From positions 55,938,993 through 56,002,992 of the forward strand of contig CM054061.1 in the NCBI GenBank assembly GCA_028641055.1: a stretch of DNA of 64,000 nt, given 5' to 3'. The stretch is from Alopecurus myosuroides (Eukaryota > Streptophyta > Magnoliopsida > Poales > Poaceae). How positions within the stretch are numbered: the stretch's first letter is position 1; each line of letters starts with the position of its first letter. Below the pieces are notes generated by a model that made no database searches, had not been told where the DNA came from, and saw only the letters and a program-made list of their open reading frames with translations. The translations under genes and the position numbers were made by a program. This document shows, in pieces, positions 54,575 through 64,000 of this stretch.

Positions 54575-57500
54575 AGCATCCCCAAGCTTAGTTCCTACTC
54601 GTCCTCGAGTAAGTAAAACGATAAAACAAATAATTTCTTAGGTGACATGCTACCAACATAAACTTGATCATCATAGTAATGTAAAGCATGTCAACTAGGA
54701 TCAACTGAATAAAGGTTGTGGTTTATAGTCGATATCAAATAGAGTAATGTATAAACCATTAGGAAGAACAAAGTAAAACTTTTCAATGAATCAATGCTAA
54801 AACACAATCAACCATGCAAAGTATATAAAATATGATTTAAGCTTCAAGAACAACAATATAATCATCCTATGCATCAAACTCTCACAACAACTCATGTTAG
54901 TATCAAGTCAAGCGACAACAATATGAACATAGGAAAATCATTAAATTATTTGTGCACTCAAAACAAGAAAGCGTTCTGTATTGCTCCCTGGCACCAGGAT
55001 GTTATGGCTAAACGAACATTATGGGGGTTTGGAAGGTCAATGGAAGAAAGTCTCACACAACCGAAAGTGATCATTAGACAAGAGGAAGTCTTATAATCGA
55101 AGTTATGCGAGTAGTGATTTCCACACAACGGATGCACATAGAGCTATAAGTGTATGAAAGTTCTCCAACGGAACTAGTGCGGGTGCATCCAACTTGCTTG
55201 CTCGGGAAGACCTAGAGCACTTTTCAGGAGGCTCATCATTGGAATATACAAACCAAGTTCTATAATGTAAGGTTTCCCACATAGTTATGCAAGTCATAAA
55301 ATGAAAACTGTCTCCAAACTGAAGTGTTGGTGCTAAATAAGCACAAGTGTGGAATAAATGATATTAATGATGTCCCCTCTCTCTTTAGCCCTTTTTTTTT
55401 CTTTTTTTGGGATTTTTTGTTTATTTATATATAATCTCACTAGTAGGGGCAACACTCTATTTTACAATGAATCATCACACTTTTAGTACTCATAACTCAA
55501 ACTTAAATATCTGTGATGTATAAAACTGAATGCTCCTGCTAGTGTAGCAGAATGCAAAATAACAATGAAGCACGTCATCAAGCAACATAGTGAAGATGGA
55601 TGTTGCATGGCAATATATCTCGGAATGGCTATGGAAATGCCATGATAGGTAGGTATGGTGGCTGTTTTGAGGAAGATATTTTTGGTTTATGTGTAGAAGA
55701 ACAAAGTCCTCCCACGGGGTTTGGATGCACTAGCGAAGTTTGCACCAACTCTTAGTGTCATAATGAGAAATGCATAGTGCCGAAGAGGCTAGCAAATATG
55801 GAAGGTGGAAGTGCCAGAAAACCACAACTTAGAACTCACAAGTTAAAAGATCAGAACAAGAAATATGATCTTACAAGGCATAATGAATATCACTCCAAGA
55901 GGGTCTGTGGTAGTGACAAGTCACTATTGGCTACCCCGACCGTAGCGCGTAACAAAAATCCATTACGATTGCTATTAGCAAAGGAAGTTATATACCATTA
56001 TCCTATCAAATGGTTATTCAAGTGTGGCACAGTTTCAAGCTTTTAGACCATTAATTGTTTTTACTTTACTAAACCAGCAAGTTCACAATTAAGCATATTA
56101 ATATCTGAAAGCAACAACAAATAACCAAGTGAAGCAGTTTAGGGATCTATAAGAAATATGCAAGTCTTTTCCGATATACCATCTACCACATGTAGCATTT
56201 TCTATTTCCATCAAACACCATCTCTCCGACTAATATATCAATGAAACAAGAGAGTACTACTACTACTCTAATAGAACTAACGACTTTGAATAAGAGATGC
56301 ATGAAAAATAGGACCTAAAAGGATTTGCAGCAGCTAGAAGAAAAACTAAGAATACGAGCATGACGAGTATTCATATGAAAAAGCGGAGCGTGTCTCTCTC
56401 CCACACAAGAATGCTGGGTTCCAATTTTTTTCAGCAAAGAAAACAAAATAATACAAAATAAAAAACAAACAGATGTTCCAAGTAAAGTGCATATGATATG
56501 ACCGAATAAAAATATAGTTTCACTAGAAGTGACCAGATAAGTTGCTGATGAAGAAGGGTATGCCTTGGGCATGACCAAGCTTAGATGCTTGAGTATTATT
56601 AGAATTTGCTGAGATGAACCACGGGGGCATCCCCAAGCTTTGGTTTTTCACTCTTCTTGATCACAATACATCATCCTCTTCTCTTGACCCTTGAAAACTT
56701 CCTTCACACCAAACTCAAAATAATTATCATTAGAGGGTTATGCACAATAAAAATTCACATGTTCTCCTTGGACACAAGCATTATTTAATAATTTTTAAAC
56801 ATTAGCTACAACCACTGATGTTTTATGGAGCAAACAAATCCACTCAACATAGTAAAAGAGAGAATGCAAGTAAAAATGCGGAATCTGTCAAAACCGGAAC
56901 GGTATGTAAAGACGAATTCTTTAGAAGCACTTACGTTGCTCAAATCAAAAAACTTAAAACTAGAAAAAGGTTTGGAATTACCTGAGGATTAAGCCCAAAA
57001 ATTCGCAGTTATTTTGATCTTTGTGTGATTTAACACAGATTTAACACTGGACGGCAGGAATCTGTTTTCTGCGCAGAAATCCAAATCTAACACCAACTTT
57101 CACTAGAGATTTTACGTGCCACAACTAATACATGAAAATAAAGATAAAAATGAGTTTCTGCAGAAGTAAATAACACCTTGACTCAAAGAAAATAGTGAAA
57201 AACAATGCAAAAATAACACCATGAGTTATCTCCCAAGAAGTGCTTTTCTTTAACGCCTTTGAGCTAGGCGTAGAAAGAGAGAATCAAGTGTTTTGAAATA
57301 AAGAAGCGTCCACATCAAGACTACGAGGGTTAAGTTTACCTTTCTTACCCTTATACTTAATTCTATGGAACTTATGATTGAAGCCCGGTTTGAAGGTGAA
57401 AGTCATGGTACCTTTCCCCATATCAATAGTTGCTCCCAAGAGCTTTATCAGAGATCTTCCAAGAGTAATTTGGCCTCCTCCTACACAATCAATAACAAGA

Positions 57501-58322
57501 TAATTAGTGGATACCGTTCTAACTAGGAGTTTTGTAAACACTCCCTCAGCTAACCCAATGGGAAATATAGTGGTGTTATTAGTGAGAAAAATTTCTTCTC
57601 CTCCCTCAGAAATTCCCCAAAGACTCAATGATTCATAAATCTCTTTAGGCATAAGATAAAATTCAGACATAATTTCACAACGAGCATGAAAAGTTTCTCC
57701 ATTGATAGCAACTTTACTGTAGGGATCATATATGATGCTTCAAAATTTATTGGTCCATATTCAAAATGTTCACGAATCTTATTATAACCTTCTTTTAAGC
57801 AAGATACATCTGTCTCAAGAGTGTTTAATCTAGCATAAATGCCTCCAAAGGCTATATCAGATTTACTAGGTGATCTATAGGTTGCAATCAATTTTTATGG
57901 AATGAAAAGCTTGACCTCCATCACAATGAAGGAAATCTCCTTCTACCATAGTATCCAAAGCATATCTATAGCAAAGAACAAGACCAAAGTAAAAAAACTA
58001 CGAAGAAACAGGGTTAGAGTCATTTTAGGTTCTTTGCAATAGGAATAAAAAAACTCTAGACCAAGCTTCTTTAAAACTCTCATCACTCCCTTGTTTGAAA
58101 GTGAAGATCATTTCCTCATTTGACATGGTAAAAGGAACAGGAGTAGACATAAAACGCAAATTTAAATAGGAACTATTTTTTTGTGTGTTTTCGACATAGA
58201 GAAGCAAACAAGACAAAATAAAATAAACTAAGCAAAAAAAAACAAAGTAAAGATATTGGAGGTGAGAGACTCCCCTTGCAGAAATCCTCTTTCTCCACGG
58301 CAACGGCGCCAAACAATATGCT
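54575..58322 (-). mobile_element. Internal region of the minus-strand Gypsy-type element
   Basis: The primer site (TTTGGCGCCGTTGCCG on the minus strand, about 58298-58313) lies next to the right LTR, and the polypurine tract next to the left LTR. Only 57284-58150 has coding remains. The rest (54600-57280) is AT-rich and non-coding, so the element lacks RT and integrase and is non-autonomous. The text resembles Sabrina-type Triticeae elements, which is a recollection of style, not a search result. Confidence 0.7.
57284..58150 (-). pseudogene. Gypsy-type gag and protease-like pseudogene
   Basis: From 58150 the frame starts MSTPVPFTMSNEEMIFTF and continues with SDESFKEAWSR, the N-terminal gag block of this family. 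After several stops, LCYRYALDTM is recognisable near 57970. A protease-like segment lies at 57670-57284: LPKE-type start (MPKEIYESL), LVIDCVGGGQITLGRSLIKLLGATID and NPRSLDVDASLFQNT. Family proteases keep an LGRxFL-GA-ID block. The catalytic Asp-Thr/Ser-Gly box is not evident. The product is not functional. Confidence 0.65.
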
Positions 58323-59917
58323 TGATGCGAGTAGATTGTACGCTCGTTGGGAAACCACAAGAGGACGGTATAAAGAGCAAAGTAGAAAGTTTCCCTCAGA
58401 AAGAAACCAAGGTTGAATCGACCTGTAGGAGAAACAAATCACTTCCGAAGGTTGTTGTCAGCTGATGTTGGCAGGGCGCACTACCGGTTCAGCAGCAACA
58501 TGGAATCTACACAAGACAATCAAATTACTTTGCCCCAACGAAGTAGTGAGGTTGTCAATCTCACTGATTTTGCTGAAAACAAAGGATTGGACGTATAGTG
58601 TGGAAAACAGTACTTGTTTGTAGTATATGGAAGAAAACAGTGATGGCAATGAAGAAAACAGTAATTGCAGTAGGAAAACAGTGGTTGTATAATAAATGTA
58701 AAGAAATAGACCGGGGCCCACAGTTCACTAGCGGTGTCTCCATAAAAATAGATAACATGCTTCGTACAAAAATTACAACTGGGCAATTGACAGATATAAA
58801 GGTTGCATCGTAGTTCATATGCATGCCATGATCATTACTATGTGATTCATGCGGGCATTACAACAAAATTCATAGACCATTATCCAACTGCATCTATAAC
58901 TAATAATCCACGCTCAGAGCGTCATCCAATCAAAACTCGGGTATTAAGTTGCAAGCAACAGATAATTGCATCAAGCAAAGTGTGTATTGTAAACAATGTA
59001 AACATCGTTGTTTTCTCCCTAATGGAAACATCACATCCCCCACCCGTTACATTTTTGTCACTCGAGCGTGAGTGAAAGGGAGGCATGAACCCAATATCTA
59101 GCATAAATACCCCTATTGGAGTTACAAGCATCAACTTGGCCAGAGCATCTATTAGTAACGGAGAGCATGCAAGATAATAAATAGCATAAACATGATAGAT
59201 TGATAATCATTGCACATAGCATTCAATATTCATCAGATCCCAACAAATACAAAATGTAGCATTACAATAAGATGATCTTGATCATGTTAGGAAGCTCACA
59301 AGATCTAAACATGGGGCATAAAGAGGAGAGAACAACCATCTAGCTGCTGCTATGGACCCGTAGTCCAAAGATGAAATACTCACTCATCACTCGGGAGGCG
59401 GGCATGGTGGTGTAGAGCCCTCTGGTGATGATTTGCCCTCCCGGCAGGGTGCCGGAGAGAGTTGCAGAACCCTCCCGAACTAGGGTTGACGATGACGATG
59501 ACTAAAGAACTTTTTGGTGGAAAAGGCTCGAGTGTTTAGGGTTAACCCGTGGAGGAGCTTAAATAGGCAAGAGGGCAACATTGGTGGGTGGCCAGGGGGC
59601 CACACCACCAGCTGGCGCGGCCAGGGGGCGCCATCCTATAGTGTGGGGCCTCAAGGCCCCCCTCCAGACTCTATGTACGTGACAGATTTCTAAGACTCTG
59701 GGATTCTGTTCCGTCCAATTCGAAGAATATTTCGAGAAAAAATTTCCTGAAACCAAAAATAGCAGAAAACAAGAACTTGCTCTGTGGCATCTTGTCAATA
59801 GGATAGTCCCAGAATATCCATAAAAATGACATAAGGTGTATAGGAAACATGTAGCATATATATGGCCTGAAAACAACATGGAACATCAAAAATTATGGAT
59901 ACATTTGAGACATCTGA
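58323..59917 (-). repeat. Gypsy-type LTR shared by two internal regions
   Basis: About 1,595 bp. On the plus strand it begins TGATGCGAGTAG and ends at GACATCTGA before AGCATCCCTAAGC. It is the 5' LTR of the element at 54575-58322 and also adjoins the 3' part of a second internal region at 59918. Confidence 0.8.
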
Positions 59918-60989
59918 AGCATCCCTAAGCTTAGTTCCTACTCGTCCTCGAGTAGGTAAAACGACAAAAACAAATAATTTCTGCGGTGACATGCTAGCAA
60001 CATAAACTTGATCTTCTAAATTGTAAAAGCATATGTAGCTGTGATCATAGTACTTTAAACACATGCATGATAGATATAATTCTAACAATTAAACTTAGCA
60101 ATCACTTTGCATCATGAAAAGTAACACGAATAAAAGATCATGAATAATAATACACTTGAAAGTTATAGTTTGTTTCGAGCATAAAGAAAACGTAGCAAAG
60201 TGATATTTCACTTTTCCTTAAGAGTGGGGCAAAACCAAAATGCCAGGACAGCTTCAAATTTCAAGTAGATGACTAGAACAAATAATTTGAGAGGAAGTAA
60301 TAACACATCATGAATAAATCAATACTAATATTTGGTGTTGATGCACATTAAAGTCAGAATGGAAACTATGCTCTCTCAACTGTGCATAAAGTTAGAAGAT
60401 GGAGACTCAACATAAAAGTAAAAGAAAGACCCTTCACAGAGGGAAGCAGGGATTAACTCATGTGCTAGAGCTTTTCATTTTGTTAAACAAAGGTATTGAA
60501 AACATTCTTTTAGAGAGGTGTACGCTTATGTCAACGAATGGTAAACAGAAAATACAATACGTCACAAGCCAACTAGACTTTATAAGAGCGGCTCCCGTTG
60601 AAGGACACAACTAGGGTAGAAGATCATCCCTCTTTCTCTTTTGTTTACACAATTATGGTTTGACTAATAAATCAGGGGAAGATAGTGAAAAGAATTTATA
60701 TAACCATATTTTGGAGCTGGGCACCCCGAATGCCAGCTCTTATAATGTTTGGATAAGCAGATGTGCCACTAGTCCAGGTGTGTGAAGCGCAATCAACAAG
60801 TGAGATAAAGATTCTCTATTCACATCCTCATGAGTTAAAACAAGGGCACAAAACAGGAATAATTTTGAAAGTTTTAAAGGTAGCACATGAGAAATTTACT
60901 TGGAGTGGCGTTTAAATACAACATTTAGGTAGGTATGGCCGACACATTTGGAAAACTTTGGTTTTTGGGAGTTAGATTCATGAGTAGAG
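59918..60989 (-). mobile_element. Second internal region fragment, minus orientation
   Basis: The first about 110 bp match 54575-54690 (AAGCTTAGTTCCTACTCGTCCTCGAGTA, read on plus), so it is the 3' internal part of another copy. The far part (60600-60960) is repeated in inverted orientation at 62740-63100. There is no coding content. Confidence 0.7.
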
Positions 60990-63140
60990 TGATACGTCTC
61001 CAGCGTATCTATAAGTTCTGATGCTCCATGATGATATTATACCAATGGCTACATGTTTTCTCCCTTCTTTATAGCATTTTTACACGTTTTTCGGTACTAA
61101 CCTATTAACAAGATGCCAAGTGCCAATTCTCTGTTTTCTGTTGTTTTTTATTTCAGAAAAGTTGTTCTGGAAATATTCTCGGAATTGGACCCCACAAATC
61201 CCGAAGTTACTATTTTCCCCGGAAGCATCCAGAAAGACCGAAGAGGAGTCGAAGACGGGCACCATGGGGTGAAAATACTTGAGTTGCCTTCTATGGCTAG
61301 CTGAAAGGCGTTAAAGAAAAGCGCTACCGGGAGACAACCCGTTTTATTTCTCGGTTTTCAACCAGTTTTCCATCGTTTTATTTTGTGTGTTTGGTGTTGT
61401 CTATTTCCTTAAAAACCCCGTTGTATATTTTCTTTTGTATTTTTTGAGCCAAGTAAAGACTCTAGTGGAAAGTTGAGACTATATTTCAGATTTCTACGCA
61501 GGAAACAGATTTCTGCTGTCCACTGTTAAATTCGTACAAAATCACAGAAAATTCAAAATGACCTGAGTTTTTTTTTGTGCGTAATGCTTTGCTATATACG
61601 CAAATTTTCTTAGTTTACCACTTTTTTATTTGAGCAACACAAGATTTTCGAAAAAAATCATATTTACCTGCTGTCCTGTTTTGACAGATTTCTGCCAATA
61701 ATTGGATTTGCATCTTAATCTCTTTCTTTTGGTGTTCTTTTGAGAAAAAGAGTTTTAAAAGAAGTTGTGATAGTATCTAATGTGTTTTTGAGTGTTAGTC
61801 TTGTGTTTAAACTGAATCATGTGAATTTATTATTTCGATTGTACTAACGTTGCTAATAAAGATTGTGAGAAGTTTGGTGTGAAGGAAGTTTTCAAGGGTC
61901 AAGAGAAGAGGATGATATGACATGATCAAGAAGAGTGAAGAGCCTAATCTTGGGGATGCCCCGGTTGTACATCCTAGCAAATTCCAAGAAGACTCAAGTA
62001 TCTAAGCTTGGGGATGCCCAAGGCATCCCCTTCTTCATCAACAAAATTATCAGGTCACTTCTAGTAAAACTATATTTTTATTCGGTCACATCTTATGTGC
62101 TTTACTTGGAGCGTATTTTATTTTTTGTTTTCAATTTGTTTTTATTTTTGTAATAAGCTTGGTTGGACCCCAGAATTTTTTTATTGGAGAGTGACACGCT
62201 CCGCTTTTTCATGGGAATACTTTGTATTCTTAATCTTTGTCTGGCTGCTGCATTTATTTAGCTCCTGTTTTGCATGCATCTCTTATGAGAACTGTTAGTT
62301 TCAGTAGTGGTATATGCGTATATCTTGTTTGGTGCTTGTTGGGAAAAGAAACTTCTGCTTGAAGTAGAATTTATAACGGTGCACGTAGAAGCTTGTATAG
62401 ACTGTGGCTAGAACTTTTTCATGCCATGCTAAATGTTATTTTAGTTTAAAATAGCTGAGAGTGTTTAATATGCCATTGAAATATTCATGAGTTGTTCTTG
62501 TCATAGTAAAGCATAAATTTATGGTATTCTCTTTCGAATGTTTTATTTGGTTGACTTGGCGTATGCTCACACCACGTTTATGACTATGAACCAGTCACGA
62601 ATAGCCTCCACGAGCATTTAAGTTTTGAACTTGTGATACCACTTATGCTTTAATCAATGGTGTTTATGTTGCTATGCATGATTATGGCTCTTGTGATCTC
62701 TTTGTTTTGTCGCTCCCAGTCTTTTGCTAGCCTCCATTTGTACTTAGTATGAGCTATACTCGTGCATCCAACTCCCTAAAACCAAAGTTTTCCCATTGTG
62801 TCCACCATACCTACCTACATGTGGTATTTAACTGCCACTCCAAGTAAATTGCTCATGTGCTACCTTTAAAACTTGCAAAATTACAACTGTTTTGTGTTCT
62901 TGTTTTTTCTCATGGGGACGTCAATAGAGAATCTTTATCTCACTTGTTGATTGGATTTCACACCCTGGACTAGTGGCTTCATCCGCTTATCAAAATGATA
63001 GAAGAGCTGGCAGCGGGGTGCCCAGCCCCAAATTAATGCAAACAAATTCCCTTCACTATTTTTGCCCCTGATTTATCAGTCAAAGCATAATTGTGTAAAC
63101 AAAAGAGAAAGAGGGATGACCTTCTACCCAGATGCGTCCT
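60990..63140 (+). mobile_element. Related Gypsy-type element, plus orientation, truncated
   Basis: Begins TGATACGTCTCCAGCGTATC, the LTR tip of this family on the plus strand. By about 61290 it has passed into internal text (AAAGGCGTTAAAGAAAAGCGC), so most of the LTR is missing. GGGGATGCCC repeats and the block GTGTGAAGGAAGTTTTCAAGGG (about 61877) invert the text at 56500-56720. It has no supported gene; ORFs at 61935-62298 are in non-coding LTR-element text. Confidence 0.65.
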
Positions 63141-64000
63141 TGATGCATGTAAAATGCATAGATGAATTTTGCATATTTTCACATGGTTTTGTATTACATA
63201 TTGCATCATATAAGGGTATAATTCAATGTTTTATAGTATTTTGGGGTTAAATTACAAAGTCCCCCAACTTTTATGGAATTAACCCTGCCTGTCAGAAACC
63301 CCGTTTTCTATATTTGACGTTTCAGGGGGCAAACTTCCGCGAAATCACCTGAAAATCTGCGGGGGTCATTTTTTTGGAAGGAGAAGACTTGCGGGCGAAG
63401 GATCCACAAGAATTGGGCAAGGAGGCCCAAAAGAGGACCCTCCACGCGGCCAGATTCCTTGGCCGCATGAGAGGCCCCCTTTTGGCCCCTGTGGCCCCAA
63501 TTCCTTCCATCTTCGACTTACCGACTCCGTCTTGACCTAAAACCGACTATAAAAGGGTCCCCCGTACCCTTACGGAGAGGAGCGCCGCCGAAACACCAAA
63601 ACAGAGACCAGAAGTTCCAGATTGGAGGGGGAAAACTCCGGCGGGGCGCCGCCGGTGTGATCTCCTACCCCTCCAACGTCATCTCCATCGACATCTCCAT
63701 GAAGAGGGAGTAGTCCACCCTAGGGCTATGGGTTTGTTGAAGTAGCACTTGTATCTCTCTATCTATGTGCTTCACTAATTAGATCCGTATGAGCTGCCTC
63801 ACATGATTACGGGCACCGTTGTAATTCCTATGTGGTGGATCTTTTCTATGAGTTATTGAATCTGAGATTGCAATTGTTTCTCTTGAGTTATTTGAGTAGA
63901 TGTATCTTATGTACCTCGTTCTTATTTGCTAGCTTTGATAATTCTAGTTCTTGAGAGCGTGTGTGGGGTGATGGGTGCATTAGTTGGAGTAACGGGGGGG
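63141..64000 (+). repeat. Start of another LTR, cut by the window edge
   Basis: Begins TGATGCATGTAAAATGCATAG after CCT. A TATAAAAG box at 63548-63555 is followed by a GC-rich leader typical of Gypsy-type U5 regions. Its right end is outside the window, so I cannot confirm the terminus. Plus orientation is inferred from the TATA box. Confidence 0.6.

Noticed and set aside
1..64000. CRISPR arrays, operons, ribosome binding sites or bacterial insertion sequences
   Set aside because: The content is plant nuclear DNA with introns and LTR elements; no regularly spaced short repeats with unique spacers were seen.
1..64000. tRNA or rRNA genes
   Set aside because: The only tRNA-related words found are primer binding sites (TGGTATCAGAGC, TTTGGCGCCG); no cloverleaf or rRNA core was recognised by eye.

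Overview
The window looks like intergenic DNA from a large grass genome, most likely a member of the Triticeae (wheat, Aegilops, rye or barley group). The evidence is dense nesting of LTR retrotransposons with iMet-type primer binding sites, grass-type LINEs, CTCCCTCCG-ended Stowaway-like MITEs, PIF/Harbinger and Mutator transposase remains, and very few host genes. Species is not determined by anything I can see.

Layout. 1-1,260: a minus-strand two-exon candidate gene for a small mitochondrial-type protein. 2,440-8,097: an old LINE split by a 1.8 kb gag-only LTR retrotransposon and by a 0.66 kb foldback DNA element, followed by a second LINE tail that carries a foreign-looking insert. 8,170-9,620: copy A of a small secreted-peptide gene. 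10,976-13,020: a PIF/Harbinger element with a broken transposase. 13,416-25,106: a complete 11.7 kb Copia element with a perfect target duplication, decayed gag-pol, and a third open ORF that appears to have its own TATA promoter and a phase-matched intron. 26,416-37,999: a TAA-flanked DNA transposon carrying a non-transposase ORF with a ubiquitin-interacting-motif-like segment, split by a 9.6 kb LTR retrotransposon with 4.56 kb LTRs and only 501 bp between them. 38,186-43,985: a near full-length LINE inserted next to or into an NPH3-type pseudogene (to about 44,890). 45,743-47,960: copy B of the secreted-peptide gene, with two MITEs. 47,977-48,856: a minus-strand retroposon with a 17 bp target duplication. 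49,700-52,230: a Mutator-type transposase pseudogene. 53,015-64,000: Ty3/Gypsy-type LTR material arranged as LTR-internal-LTR-internal, then related internal sequence in inverted orientation, then the start of another LTR.

Host content is limited: the candidate mitochondrial-protein gene, two paralogous genes for short proline-rich secreted proteins (same intron position and phase, shared W-box-like promoter motifs, about 38 kb apart, same strand), and one NPH3 pseudogene. Everything else recognisable is mobile DNA. The points most worth following up are the peptide-gene pair with a MITE at the presumed transcription start of one copy, the Copia third ORF with a U3-like internal promoter, and the DNA-transposon-borne UIM-like protein. 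All functional statements are from reading the sequence; no alignment or search was run.
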